This document shows positions 1-9,071 of a stretch of 64,000 nt of DNA, one piece after another (the first letter of the stretch is position 1; the number at the start of each line of letters is the position of its first letter). Below the pieces are notes generated by a model. It was not told the origin of the DNA and did not search any database. It saw only the letters and a program-made list of their open reading frames with translations. Made by a program: the position numbers and the translations under genes. This DNA comes from DATKSG01 sp035531775 (GTDB lineage Bacteria > Actinomycetota > Acidimicrobiia > Acidimicrobiales > UBA8190), in the NCBI GenBank assembly GCA_035531775.1, contig DATKSG010000032.1:17879-81878 (forward strand), read 5' to 3'.

Positions 1-2
1 CC

Positions 3-236
3 AACGGGTCGGTGTCCACTTTGGCCCGGTACTCGACTTTCGACTTCGACTCGGCCACGGCCAACGGGGCCAACCCGCGTTTCTCCACCATCGACCAGGG
101 CCGCATGGTCCAATCCCAGGCGAGCCTGCTCGGGACCACGGCCACGGTGGTGTCCTCTCCGTCGTCGCCCGATACCGACACGAACGGTTTCGCCCTGGCC
201 TACGGCGCCAAGGCGCCGGCCCCTCCGAAGTCCTGA
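3..236 (+). CDS. C-terminal end of an unidentified protein (partial)
   Basis: The reading frame is open from the left edge of the window and ends at a TGA about 8 bp before the convergent aldo/keto reductase stop. The visible 77 or so residues are rich in Ser, Thr, Ala and Gly with a Pro/Lys-rich end (APAPPKS). That composition is common in exported or cell-surface actinobacterial proteins. A GTG at 12 could be a start, but the open frame upstream makes a truncated C-terminus more likely. No domain is recognised and no function is assigned. Confidence 0.45.
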   Translation, partial: NGSVSTLARYSTFDFDSATANGANPRFSTIDQGRMVQSQASLLGTTATVVSSPSSPDTDTNGFALAYGAKAPAPPKS

Positions 237-243
237 GCGCTGC

Positions 244-1209
244 TCAGCGGGTGATGGCGTCGATGCGGGCCATGACGTCGTCGTCGAGCCGATCGACCAC
301 TTCCAGGGCTGTCATGTTCTCCCGTACCTGTTGCACCCGGCTGGCTCCCGTGATGACGGTCGAGACATGGGGGTTCTTCGTGCACCACGCCAGCGAGAGT
401 TGCGCCAGGGTGCAGTCGAGCTCCACGGCCAGCGCCTTCAGGGACTTCACCTTGGCGTTGGATCGCTCGTCGGTGAGCATCGAACGCAGCCACTCGTAAC
501 CGGGAAGGCTGGCCCGGCTGCCCTCGGGCACGCCGTCGATGTACTTTCCGGTGAGAAGGCCGGACGACAGTGGGCTCCAGGTGGTGAGACCGAGCCCGAT
601 GTCGTCGTAGAGCCGGGTGAACTCCCGCTCCACCTTTTTGCGCCACAGAAGATTGTACTGAGGTTGCTCCATCACCGGCTTGTGGAGGTGGTGCCGGTCG
701 GCGATGTCCCAGGCGGCCCTGATGTCGTCCGCCGCCCATTCCGACGTGCCCCAGTACAGCGCCTTGCCGGCACTGATCATGTCGGACATGGCCCACACCG
801 TCTCCTCCACCGGCGTCTCGGGGTCGGGCCGGTGGCAGAACACCAGGTCGACGAAGTCGAGGCCGAAACGATCGAGCGAGCTGTCGATGGCCTGCATGAG
901 GTACTTGCGGTTCAAGGTGTTGCGCATATTCACACCCTCGTGCAATCCCCAGTAGAGCTTGGTGGAGACGACATAGGTGTGCCGCGGCCACTTCAGAGCG
1001 GCGAAGGCCTCCCCCATGATGCGCTCGGACTCCCCGCCGGCGTAGGCCTCGGCGTTGTCGAAGAAGTTCACTCCGGCTTCCGCCGCCGCCGCGATGCAGT
1101 CAGCCGCCAGTTGCCCGTCGAGTTGCGGCCCGAAGGTGACCCAGGAGCCGAAGGAGAGGACGCTCACCTTGAGCCCCGATCTGCCCAGGCGCCGATATTC
1201 CATGTCCAT
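244..1209 (-). CDS. Aldo/keto reductase, Kv-beta / YghZ-like
   Basis: NAD(P)H-dependent oxidoreductase with a TIM-barrel fold, probably cytosolic; the substrate cannot be told from sequence. The catalytic tetrad is visible: Asp and Tyr in FFDNAEAY, Lys in VSTKLYW and His in FCHRPDP. The YRRLGRSGLKVS opening and the PLSSGLLTGKY segment are typical of the Kv-beta/L-glyceraldehyde 3-phosphate reductase subfamily. Its 321 residues are the usual length. ATG 1209 is preceded by GGAGGA; ATG 1203 and an upstream TTG at 1233 are alternatives. A TAGGCT box lies further upstream. It stands alone and is convergent with the partial gene at the left edge. Confidence 0.9.
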   Translation of the reverse strand: MDMEYRRLGRSGLKVSVLSFGSWVTFGPQLDGQLAADCIAAAAEAGVNFFDNAEAYAGGESERIMGEAFAALKWPRHTYVVSTKLYWGLHEGVNMRNTLNRKYLMQAIDSSLDRFGLDFVDLVFCHRPDPETPVEETVWAMSDMISAGKALYWGTSEWAADDIRAAWDIADRHHLHKPVMEQPQYNLLWRKKVEREFTRLYDDIGLGLTTWSPLSSGLLTGKYIDGVPEGSRASLPGYEWLRSMLTDERSNAKVKSLKALAVELDCTLAQLSLAWCTKNPHVSTVITGASRVQQVRENMTALEVVDRLDDDVMARIDAITR

Positions 1210-1321
1210 GTCATCCTCCGCGTCGCTCGCCAACCGGGCCGAGCCTAACGGCGGTCCTTCGACCTCAGCCCCGGGATGCCGTTGACAGCCCCTTCACAGG
1301 GACGACACGCACCATGGAGCC

Positions 1322-1945
1322 ATGGACGATGTCACTGAACCCATCGCGCCGACGCCCCCGCCAGCCACCGGGCCCGATCCGGTCACCTGGTCGCCGGGGG
1401 CCCAGGGGCCACCCCCTGGCTACGGGCCGCCTGGCTACGGGCCACCCCCTGGCTACGGGCCACCCCCTGGCTACGGGCCGCCCCCGGTTCGAGGGCACGG
1501 CTTTCGGGCTGCTCTGCACAACGCCACCGTGGCCTGGACGGTGGCCGCCCTGTTGGCCTTGGCCGTGGTCGGTCTGTCGGTTGCCTTGGGGACCCGCCAC
1601 GGCGGGGCCCTCCGCATGCCTGCTCCCTTCGGGGCGGGCCCTCGCCTTCCTGGACCCGCCGCCGGAGGCTTCGGTGCGGGCGGATTCAGAGGGAACCTCG
1701 CCACCGCCGGCACCGTGACATCGGTGGGAAGTGGCACCTTCACCGTCACCGACCGGTCCGGGCAGGTGGTCACCGTGGACGAGCAGCCCTCCACGATCTA
1801 CTCCAGCGGGGGCAACTCAGCTTCGTCCAGCGCGGTAGTGAGCGGCGCCCGCGTGTTCGTGCAGGGCATTCGGAATGGCTCCACCGTCACGGCCACCCGC
1901 GTGGTGGTGCTGAACGGGTCGGGATTCGGCGGAGGGTTCGGCTAG
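1322..1945 (+). CDS. Membrane-anchored protein with Pro/Gly/Tyr repeats and DUF5666-like domain
   Basis: The 207-residue product has a cytosolic N-terminus of repeated PPGYG units (about residues 25-60), one hydrophobic segment (about 70-92) and an exported Gly/Ala linker. A C-terminal beta-rich domain follows (GTVTSVGSGTFTVTD...VTATRVVVLNG), which matches the general pattern of DUF5666/OB-like domains. The function is unknown; such proteins are usually envelope-associated. The last 4 bp overlap the stop of the convergent NlpC/P60 gene. Start ATG 1322 fixes the beginning of the Pro-rich tail; there is no strong ribosome-binding site. Confidence 0.7.
   Translation: MDDVTEPIAPTPPPATGPDPVTWSPGAQGPPPGYGPPGYGPPPGYGPPPGYGPPPVRGHGFRAALHNATVAWTVAALLALAVVGLSVALGTRHGGALRMPAPFGAGPRLPGPAAGGFGAGGFRGNLATAGTVTSVGSGTFTVTDRSGQVVTVDEQPSTIYSSGGNSASSSAVVSGARVFVQGIRNGSTVTATRVVVLNGSGFGGGFG
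1408..1492 (+). repeat. In-frame 15/18-bp tandem repeats coding PPGYGP units
   Basis: Four imperfect copies of a unit reading roughly CCACCCCCTGGCTACGGG lie inside the start of the DUF5666-like gene and encode its PPGYG tail. One copy is three bases shorter, so unit number can vary without breaking the frame. Confidence 0.75.
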
Positions 1946-3048
1946 GGACGGCCGGCGCCGAGCAGCCCGTTGGCCCAGATGGCCTGGACCCGCACCGTCT
2001 GGCCGCTACTCGGGGCGTGCACTACGTCCCCGTTGCCGATGTAGATGGCCACGTGCTCGGCATAGCCGTTCGATCCCCAGAACACGAGGTCGCCCGGCTG
2101 CATGTCGGCCAGGGACACCCAGGCCACCGAGTGGTACTGATCGTCGGCGGTGCGCGGGATCCCCACACCGGCCTGGCGCCATGACCACTGGGTGAGCCCT
2201 GAGCAGTCGAATCCCTGGCCCGGCGACTCACCGCCCCACTCGTATGGGACACCGATCTGGCTCTCGGCCGCCCGTACCGCCGTGTTGGCCCCACCGGCCG
2301 CCGGGACGTTGCCGTAGCTCTGGGCCGCCCCCACCCGGGCCAGATAGGCCTGGTAGGCGGCCGCCTCAGCGGCGGCACGCTGCTGCGCCGCCAACGATGC
2401 GATCCGGCCGTTGAGCGACCGCAGGGCGCCCTGCTGAGAGGCCATGGTGGCTTCCGCCGACCGGCGCGACGCCGCCACCTCGTCCAAGGCGGCCTGGGCC
2501 TGGGTCTCGGTCGACTGGAGCTGGGCCTGCTGCTGGGCCAGGTGGGCCTGAGCCAGATTGAGGCCGTCGACGGCGTTGGTGAGGCTGCCGGTGGCCAGGG
2601 TCTTGTACTCGTTGGTGACAGCCGCCTGCTCACCGCCGGCCCCGAAGATCGAGGACAGTCCGGAGTCGCTGCTGCCGGCCATGTAGGCGTCGAGGGCCTG
2701 CTGGCGAAGGTTGGCCTGGTCGGCGGCCACCTCGGCCTGGTCCTGGCTGATGGCGGCCTGGTCCTGGCTGATCTGTCCCAGCAGTCCGCTGACGCGAGCC
2801 TGGGCTGCCTCGTACTGCTGCGACAGGGCGTCCAGGCGGGCGCCGTCGCTCTGCAGCTCAGCGTTGACCTGAGCCGCTTGGGAGCGGGCAGTGGCCAGCG
2901 GATCCGCCCCCACCCGCGTTGGCGGGCCGAGAACGCAAGCGACCACTGTGACGACAGATCCGGCAACGCCCGCCGCTCGCAACCACGGCTTCCGCCTGCC
3001 CGACCGTGCCGTCGAGGAGATCTCGACGTCAGTCACAATAGGGATCAT
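1942..3048 (-). CDS. Secreted NlpC/P60 peptidoglycan endopeptidase with coiled-coil (RipA-like)
   Basis: Cell-wall hydrolase predicted to cut stem peptides of peptidoglycan during growth or division. Of 368 residues, about 1-45 form an export signal (basic RSGRRKPW, then a hydrophobic core ending near RVGA). About 50-225 are Ala/Gln/Asp-rich coiled coil (SQDQAAISQDQAEVAADQ), and the last 120 or so are NlpC/P60. The catalytic Cys is in FDCSG, the His in AEHVAIYIG, and a second His in VVHAP. RipA-type enzymes share this coiled coil plus NlpC layout. The frame stays open far upstream, but ATG 3048 immediately precedes the signal peptide and is the sensible start. Confidence 0.88.
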   Translation of the reverse strand: MIPIVTDVEISSTARSGRRKPWLRAAGVAGSVVTVVACVLGPPTRVGADPLATARSQAAQVNAELQSDGARLDALSQQYEAAQARVSGLLGQISQDQAAISQDQAEVAADQANLRQQALDAYMAGSSDSGLSSIFGAGGEQAAVTNEYKTLATGSLTNAVDGLNLAQAHLAQQQAQLQSTETQAQAALDEVAASRRSAEATMASQQGALRSLNGRIASLAAQQRAAAEAAAYQAYLARVGAAQSYGNVPAAGGANTAVRAAESQIGVPYEWGGESPGQGFDCSGLTQWSWRQAGVGIPRTADDQYHSVAWVSLADMQPGDLVFWGSNGYAEHVAIYIGNGDVVHAPSSGQTVRVQAIWANGLLGAGRP

Positions 3049-3176
3049 GCTTAGCAAGCCCTTAGAAGCGGTGGCAAGCCAGGTCGGTGGCTTGTACAAC
3101 GAAAGGGCCTGCCTACCTGGGGTTCGCCACGCAGAGCGCGCAGCGAGAAATCCGATTCTTCCGTCCCCCGCCGGCC

Positions 3177-3953
3177 CTAGGCGAACACCTCGCCGCCGTT
3201 GACGTCGAGCGCCTGGCCGGTGATGGCCGAGGCCAGGTCCGAAGCCAGGAACACTACGGCGCCGGCCACTTCGCCGTCGGTGGGGACGGTGCCGAGCGGG
3301 ATGTCCTTGGTGATATCGGCCACGATGTTCTCGGGCGGTACTTGGCGTTGCTCGGCCATCATCTTCACGTAGCCCTCCACCTGGGGTCCCCACATCCAAC
3401 CGGGCAACACCGAGTTGACCCGGATGCGGAACCGACCAAGTTCCTTGGCCAGGACGCGCGCCGCGGTGAGGAGACCTCCTTTGGCCACGGCGTAGCCCCC
3501 TTGTTGAGCAAGCGGCTTTCGTATGACCATCGAGTTCACGAAGACGATGGACCCGCCGTGCTCGGTCATGGCCGGCACCATTGCTTTGGTCACCTGCAGC
3601 GGACCGAACAGGTTGATCTCCGTGAGACGCCGCCACTCATCGAGCTCGACGCGACGGAACGTCTTGAACACGTCTTCGACATAGGCGTTGTTCACCAAGG
3701 CGTCGACTCGGCCGAAGACGTCGACGGTCCGAGCCGCCAACTCTTCGCACTGGCCGGCGTCGGTCATGTCGGTCGGTACGACCAGAGCCCGTCGCCCGAG
3801 CGCCTCCACCTCGTCGGCCACCTGGCGCAGCACGTCTGGTCGCCGCGCCGCCAGGACCACGTCGGCGCCGTGGCGGGCGGCCAACAGCGCCACCTGTCGC
3901 CCGAGGCCGGGCCCGGCGCCTGACACCACACAGACCCGGCCTTCGAGCAGCAT
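3177..3953 (-). CDS. Short-chain dehydrogenase/reductase (SDR)
   Basis: Classical SDR, 258 residues, NAD(P)-dependent and cytosolic; substrate unknown. The cofactor motif is SGAGPGLG (residues 11-18). NNA sits at 88-90, the catalytic Ser is near 141 (FVNSM), and Tyr154 and Lys158 lie in YAVAK. The C-terminal ITGQALDVNGGEVFA is the usual SDR end. ATG 3953 places the Rossmann motif at the normal distance from the N-terminus, although the frame is open further upstream. It is in the same direction as the MFS gene, 62 bp downstream of it, so co-transcription is possible. Confidence 0.9.
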   Translation of the reverse strand: MLLEGRVCVVSGAGPGLGRQVALLAARHGADVVLAARRPDVLRQVADEVEALGRRALVVPTDMTDAGQCEELAARTVDVFGRVDALVNNAYVEDVFKTFRRVELDEWRRLTEINLFGPLQVTKAMVPAMTEHGGSIVFVNSMVIRKPLAQQGGYAVAKGGLLTAARVLAKELGRFRIRVNSVLPGWMWGPQVEGYVKMMAEQRQVPPENIVADITKDIPLGTVPTDGEVAGAVVFLASDLASAITGQALDVNGGEVFA

Positions 3954-4015
3954 CGTTCTCCTCCGAGCGATAGCCGCCGGTGGTGGCCGGCGGATCGCCC
4001 GGACCCTACCGGCCC

Positions 4016-5881
4016 CTATGTGGTGATGCCCACAGGGCGGCCGACCGATTCGGCCAAGGCTCCGGCCCCGGCTCGCAGCCTCTGGAGCTCGGCCCGCACC
4101 ACTTGCTCGTGCTCCTCGAAGTCGCGCCGTGCCGCTCGGGGGCTCCAGCGTCCCCGCATGGTGAAGACGAGGGCCAAGAAGACGAGCTGGCCCCCGATGC
4201 ACACCCACCACCAGCGTTGCCACTGCGACGGGGAAGCCTTTTGTGCCGGAACGAGGCGCTCTTCGGCCTGCAGCAGGGTGGCGAGTTGGGGTGAGTTCTT
4301 GGCCACCCCAGCCAGCTGGGCAGCCGATACGGGCTGGCCGACTTGGACTCCGGCGGCCAGTGGCTCAAAGGCCAGGAGACCCAGTGCCTGGCGTTGTAGC
4401 GCCGGCGACAGCGTGCCGAAGGCGGAGAGGAGATTGTGCGAGCTGTCGTAGGCCACGGTGAGGTTGGCCAACGCCACACCCGGCGGGCCGATGGCCCGGA
4501 GCCCGGCCAGCACGGGGGCCGGCGCCGGAGCGGGGACCGGGGCCCCGGCGGTGGCCGGAGGTGCATACGGGCGGGCCGCCTCGATCGCTTGCAGGGCGGT
4601 GGCCGACGCCTGGTTGTCTACCAAGGTCGTGGACGTGGTGATCACGCGAGGGAGCACCACGAAGGAGAGGGCCACCGCGATGCGAAGTATCCATCCCCAT
4701 ACAGCGAGCCCGGTGGCGGCCAGGGCCGGGTTGTGCGCTTCCACCCGCTCGGTATAGGCCGCCATCCACGGTGTGTAGGCGCAGCCGATGGCCACGCCCA
4801 GGAGGACGACGATCCCGACGTTGGCGTCGTAGGACGCATGCGGATGACCGGCCTGCATCTCGAGTAGCACGGTCATGACGACGGCACCGGCGGCGCCCAG
4901 AACCATGAAGGGCTTTCGCACCCGCAATCTGTCCGACAACACCCCGATGCCGACCAGGGTGGCGGCGTCGAAGGCCCAGTACCAGGTGTTGATGCCATTG
5001 GCCTGCGCCGTAGAGCGGTTGAAGACGACCACCCAGTAGAGCGTGAGCACACTCACCGACGCGTAGTAGATGAGCAGGAAGAGCGAGATGCCGACCGACG
5101 ATGCGATGAGGTCGAGCTTGAGCATGGACCGCAGCGGGTGAGAGGTGGCGGCGGCGACGTCGATGCCTCGCGCTCTGGCCTCCACCAGAGCTCGCTCGTG
5201 TTCGGAGACCATGAGTTGGTCCCGCAAGCCTGGGGCGAGCTCTCGGAGGCCGAAGAAGGCGATCAGCACCACCGCCAGGCAGACGAAGCCTGAGATCACG
5301 AATTGGTCCTGCCACGGATGTAGATGGGGGAGCGTGCGGGTGGCGACCTCGCTGGCGGCCAGGCTGCCGATGGTCGGCCCCAGGGCCCAGAACCCCATGG
5401 CCGAGGCGCGGCCCATCTGGGGAGAGAAATCGCGAATCAGCGCCGGAGTCGACACGAGGATGACGCCTTCCACGAAGCCGATGACGCAGTAGGCCACCGA
5501 GAAGGCGAACTTCGTGTGGACATGGGGGACGGCCAACAGTTGCACCAGTCCCACGGCCAGGGTGCCGTAGATCGTGAGGTTGGCCCGGCCTACGCGGTCG
5601 GAAAGACCCCCGATGAAGGCCGAGAAGGCACCGATGGCGTTCGAGATCACCAGCAGGTAGAGGAAGTAACGGAACGACATGTGCAGCGAGGGCAGCAGCA
5701 GAGGCGTGACGGCGCCCTCCACGTAGTACAGGTAGTAGAGGACGATCGTGGTGAGGACCACGATGCCCAGGTAGAAGAACCGCCGCCCCCGATCGGGGTA
5801 ATGGGCGAGTTGCCGGCGGCCGAAGGCCAGCCCCCAGCTTCGCTCGTCGGCCGCTGCTGGTCCCAGCGTGGACAGCGTCAT
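4016..5881 (-). CDS. MFS transporter with large loop before the last helix
   Basis: Major facilitator permease of 621 residues, longer than the usual 400-450. The first 430 or so residues contain about eleven hydrophobic helices (GIVVLTTIVLYYLYY, FSAFIGGLSDRVGRANL with the loop 2-3 signature). A Pro/Ala-rich stretch of about 150 residues (APVPAPAPAPVLAGL) follows, then a last helix (QRWWWVCIGGQLVFLALVF) and a charged cytosolic tail. The extra stretch would lie outside the membrane if the helix count is right. The substrate is unknown. ATG 5881 was chosen because the upstream extension is not membrane-like. Confidence 0.82.
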   Translation of the reverse strand: MTLSTLGPAAADERSWGLAFGRRQLAHYPDRGRRFFYLGIVVLTTIVLYYLYYVEGAVTPLLLPSLHMSFRYFLYLLVISNAIGAFSAFIGGLSDRVGRANLTIYGTLAVGLVQLLAVPHVHTKFAFSVAYCVIGFVEGVILVSTPALIRDFSPQMGRASAMGFWALGPTIGSLAASEVATRTLPHLHPWQDQFVISGFVCLAVVLIAFFGLRELAPGLRDQLMVSEHERALVEARARGIDVAAATSHPLRSMLKLDLIASSVGISLFLLIYYASVSVLTLYWVVVFNRSTAQANGINTWYWAFDAATLVGIGVLSDRLRVRKPFMVLGAAGAVVMTVLLEMQAGHPHASYDANVGIVVLLGVAIGCAYTPWMAAYTERVEAHNPALAATGLAVWGWILRIAVALSFVVLPRVITTSTTLVDNQASATALQAIEAARPYAPPATAGAPVPAPAPAPVLAGLRAIGPPGVALANLTVAYDSSHNLLSAFGTLSPALQRQALGLLAFEPLAAGVQVGQPVSAAQLAGVAKNSPQLATLLQAEERLVPAQKASPSQWQRWWWVCIGGQLVFLALVFTMRGRWSPRAARRDFEEHEQVVRAELQRLRAGAGALAESVGRPVGITT

Positions 5882-6107
5882 GTCATGACCCCCCGGGCCG
5901 CATCGGACTGCGGCCCATCCCCGATCGTGACCGGGGCCGGGGCCGGGGCACCAGAGTCGTCCTCCCCTAGATTCCCCGCGTCTCGGCCGCTGCGTGCCCC
6001 TCGCCCCCGTCCTGGGGGGCTTTTGGGCCTCGGACCCTTGTATTGGCCCCCCGATGAGCAGATATTGGTAGGCACCGGCACACCGAGAGCCCGGGGGGGC
6101 CTCTGCC

Positions 6108-6518
6108 ATGACCCTCGACCCGATCGAGCCTGACGACACCAGCGCGTTCGACGATGACCTCGACGCCATGGCGGCCCGCGGCCCCGCCTCCCACGGCCGC
6201 ATCCTCGAGATGTCGAGGGAGCTCCCCGCCGTGGCCAACAAAGGGGACCACGCCCGGCTGAGTCGTGAGGCTTCAGCTCTCCTCGAGGCGTTCGTGCGCC
6301 ACGCTGAGGAAGAGCGTCATCTCGTGCTGCGCCTGCCCCCCTTCACCGCCCGGTTGGTCGAGCACGGCCAGCAGCGGGTGGTGGACCGGCTCGTGTCGCT
6401 CGTGCTCGAAGCCGACCTGGCTGAGGCGCCGTGCCGGTGTTCGGCTCTGGCCGATGAGGTGGCTTCGCTCATCGAGGTGCAGATCGTGTCGGAGGAGTGG
6501 GACCAGTCAGATCGCTGA
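6108..6518 (+). CDS. Small hemerythrin-like (HHE) protein
   Basis: The 136-residue alpha-helical protein carries an HxxxE pair (H65-E69 in VRHAEEER) and an earlier His (H29 in PASHGRI). This is the pattern of one half of the hemerythrin/HHE cation-binding bundle that binds a di-iron centre and senses O2 or NO. The family usually has more ligands, and the full set is not obvious here, so metal binding is only inferred. Its last 50 bp overlap the 3' end of the convergent EamA gene. A strongly acidic N-terminal 20 residues precedes the helices. Confidence 0.6.
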   Translation: MTLDPIEPDDTSAFDDDLDAMAARGPASHGRILEMSRELPAVANKGDHARLSREASALLEAFVRHAEEERHLVLRLPPFTARLVEHGQQRVVDRLVSLVLEADLAEAPCRCSALADEVASLIEVQIVSEEWDQSDR

Positions 6519-7377
6519 CTCGCACCGGCCTCGAGCGCCCAGTGGCCAGCACCGAGCCGATCAGGATCAGCGGGAAGCCGATGGCGATGCCCACGGTGAA
6601 CGGTTCTCCGAGCAGCACGACCCCGAGGGCCACGGCCACGGCCGGGTTCAGATAGGTGATGACCACCGATCGGGACGGGCCGATCTCGGCGATCAGCTCG
6701 AAGAAGAGCACGAAGGCCAAAGCCGTGCACACGAGGGCTAGCGCCGCCACCGAAGCCACCACTTCGACCGAGACGTGCGACGGCAGGTGGGTGAGCGCCA
6801 CCGGGGTATAGGCCAGCGCGCTGAGGGCCAGTGAGACGCTTATGACCCCGAGCCCGGGGAGGTCGGACAGCTTGCGGCTGATCACCAATGGGCCACACGC
6901 ATAGCCCACCACGGTGACGGCCACCTCGGCCACCGCCACCAGGCTGCCGCCGCGTAGGTCGACGCCCACCAGGGCTCCCACCCCGGCGAACCCGACCAGC
7001 AGGCCGAACAGACGACGACGGTCCAGATGGGCGCTCCCGGTGAAGAGGGGATAGAGCACGGCGGCCACGAGCGGGGTGCCGGCCACCAGGAGCCCGGCAG
7101 TGGAGCTCGACAGTCGCTGCTCGGCACGCGACAGCAGGAGCCACGGCAGGCCCAGCTCGATCACCGTGTAGGCCACCACCCAGCGCCAGGCGGCCAGGAG
7201 CGGGCCGAGCTGGCGGCGATGGGCGGCGATGGGCAACAGCAACATGGCCGCCGGGGCGGTGCGCAGGAAGACGAGGGTCGGGGGGTCGAGCTCCCGGACG
7301 GCCACCCGGATAAGGAGGTAGGGGAGCCCCCAGATGACGCACATGGCCGCGAACAGCATCGCTCCCCGACGAGACAT
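6469..7377 (-). CDS. EamA/DMT-family transporter
   Basis: The 302-residue integral membrane protein has about ten hydrophobic helices arranged as two EamA repeats. The first repeat opens with MLFAAMCVIWGLPYLLIRVAV and the second ends in LNPAVAVALGVVLLGEPFTVG, whose LNP and GE(P) motifs are typical of drug/metabolite exporters. It probably exports a small metabolite; the substrate is unknown. The C-terminal 50 bp overlap the convergent hemerythrin-like gene. Confidence 0.88.
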   Translation of the reverse strand: MSRRGAMLFAAMCVIWGLPYLLIRVAVRELDPPTLVFLRTAPAAMLLLPIAAHRRQLGPLLAAWRWVVAYTVIELGLPWLLLSRAEQRLSSSTAGLLVAGTPLVAAVLYPLFTGSAHLDRRRLFGLLVGFAGVGALVGVDLRGGSLVAVAEVAVTVVGYACGPLVISRKLSDLPGLGVISVSLALSALAYTPVALTHLPSHVSVEVVASVAALALVCTALAFVLFFELIAEIGPSRSVVITYLNPAVAVALGVVLLGEPFTVGIAIGFPLILIGSVLATGRSRPVRVSDLTGPTPPTRSAPR

Positions 7378-7438
7378 CGCTCCCCATCATGCCCAGCGCC
7401 GAGGGTGGCCACATCGGCCCGCTCCTCGTGGTGCGAGA

Positions 7439-8920
7439 TCAGTGCTGCATGCTCTCCGAGTGCGAGCTCACAGGCACGGACAGTTTTGCTGGGTCGTAGG
7501 CCACCATGTAGCCGTTCTTGCCCGATTCCTTGGCCCTGTACATGGCCAGGTCGGCGTCGCGCAGCAGTGTCTCGGCGTCGTTTCGACCACTGTGGCTGAA
7601 GGCAATTCCGACGCTGACGCTCCCCCTGACCCGTCGCTCGTTCAAGACCACGGGCGTGGAGACGACCTCCACGATCCGCGAGGCGATGCTGATCACCCCA
7701 CTGGTGTCGTCCAAGTCCTCCATGAGGATGGCGAACTCGTCACCACCCATGCGGGCCACGGTGTCCTCGGTCCGGACGATCCCGAGTAGCCGGTTGGCCA
7801 CGTGGACCAGCAAAGCGTCGCCGATTTCGTGGCCCTCGCTGTCGTTCACCGGCTTGAGGCCGTCGAGGTCGAGGTAGAGCACCGCCATCGTGCTCGACTG
7901 CCGCTTGGCCCGGGCCAGGGCCTGGGCGAGGCGGTGCTGGAACAGCTCCCTGTTGGCCAGGGCCGTCAGGCCGTCGTGGTAGGCCTGGTGGGCCAGCTGC
8001 TCCTGGAACCGGCGACGAACTATCTCTTGCTTGTAGCCGAGCACCAAGATGATGGCCGAGGCCATGGCCAACACTGCGATGATGCCCAACTCGATGCGCA
8101 GGTGCCCGCTGCGAATGGGGCCGAAGAACTCGCTCGAGCTCTGGACGGTGAGGCCTCCCCAGCCGCCGATGCCGAACGGGGCATAGGCCGAAGCCGTGCC
8201 CGACTTGGCATCCTGGACGAATCCCGACCGGTCTTTGCCCAGAGCGGCGAGCGCCTGCGGCTGGGCCAGGTGCGTGCCGATGGCTGCCGATCTGGTGGCG
8301 GCGACCACTGTGCCGGTGGAGTCAACGACGTAGACCTGTCCGGTGCGAGCGAAGTGGAGCTGCTCGACGTAGGTCTCGAGTGCTGAGCGGTCGAGGCGAA
8401 CGTACCCGATGAACAGGGCCTTGTTCTGGCCGGCCACCGTCACCGGCACGGCCATGGCCACCACGTCCACGCCGCCTACCTTCATGACCGACGACGTGTT
8501 GGGTCGTCCGGCGAGCAGAGCGCTGACCATCGGCCGGTAGCCCGGGTCGGTCGAGGGGGGCAGTCCGGGTCCTGCGGCGTAGGACGTCAGCGGTTGCCCG
8601 CTCAAGGTCACCAGGGCGGCGCCGTAATTGAGCAGCACGGCGTGGGTGACGAACGACTGCAGACGGGCCTGGTCGGCCAGGTCGTTGGGGGTCAGGGCCC
8701 ACGTGCCGGTGGAGGCGTAGTCGAGTCCCTCCTTCAGGCTGAACAGCACGTACTGCTTGCCGAGCGAGGCCAGGGTGCTCTGCAGAGTCTCGCGGTCGGC
8801 CCGCAGGACCGCCTCGGCCTGGGCATTGGCATGGTTGCTGAGCGCGATCCCGAGACCGCCCGTGGCGAAGACGAGGGCGATGCTCAGGCACAAGGGCACC
8901 ATCTGGCGCATCCTTTTCAC
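7439..8920 (-). CDS. Diguanylate cyclase with extracellular Cache sensor
   Basis: Makes c-di-GMP from GTP in response to an external signal. Residues about 1-28 form a first membrane segment, about 30-275 a double-Cache-like sensor (YVVDSTGTVVAATRS), about 283-305 the second membrane segment, and about 325-480 the GGDEF domain. The active-site loop is intact (MGGDEF). An RTED motif five residues before it is a canonical inhibitory I-site, so product feedback is expected. There is no EAL or HD-GYP partner in the window. A GAAAAGG ribosome-binding site precedes ATG 8920. Confidence 0.92.
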   Translation of the reverse strand: MKRMRQMVPLCLSIALVFATGGLGIALSNHANAQAEAVLRADRETLQSTLASLGKQYVLFSLKEGLDYASTGTWALTPNDLADQARLQSFVTHAVLLNYGAALVTLSGQPLTSYAAGPGLPPSTDPGYRPMVSALLAGRPNTSSVMKVGGVDVVAMAVPVTVAGQNKALFIGYVRLDRSALETYVEQLHFARTGQVYVVDSTGTVVAATRSAAIGTHLAQPQALAALGKDRSGFVQDAKSGTASAYAPFGIGGWGGLTVQSSSEFFGPIRSGHLRIELGIIAVLAMASAIILVLGYKQEIVRRRFQEQLAHQAYHDGLTALANRELFQHRLAQALARAKRQSSTMAVLYLDLDGLKPVNDSEGHEIGDALLVHVANRLLGIVRTEDTVARMGGDEFAILMEDLDDTSGVISIASRIVEVVSTPVVLNERRVRGSVSVGIAFSHSGRNDAETLLRDADLAMYRAKESGKNGYMVAYDPAKLSVPVSSHSESMQH

Positions 8921-9071
8921 ACCCGCGGTATCGGATGGGGGAGGAGCCGACCTTTATGGCCGACCGAGTAACTCGGGGTTCCGCCCCCAGCGTTGTCGAC
9001 GCGTTGTCCACACGGTTCGGCCCATATGGAACCTTTCGGGTCGCTCGGGCGTCATCCAGAGTGTGGGAATA

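Noticed and set aside
3049..3176. Possible c-di-AMP (ydaO-type) riboswitch before the NlpC/P60 gene
   Set aside because: Actinobacterial cell-wall hydrolase genes often have one, but the conserved core sequences and stems could not be found in these 128 bp.
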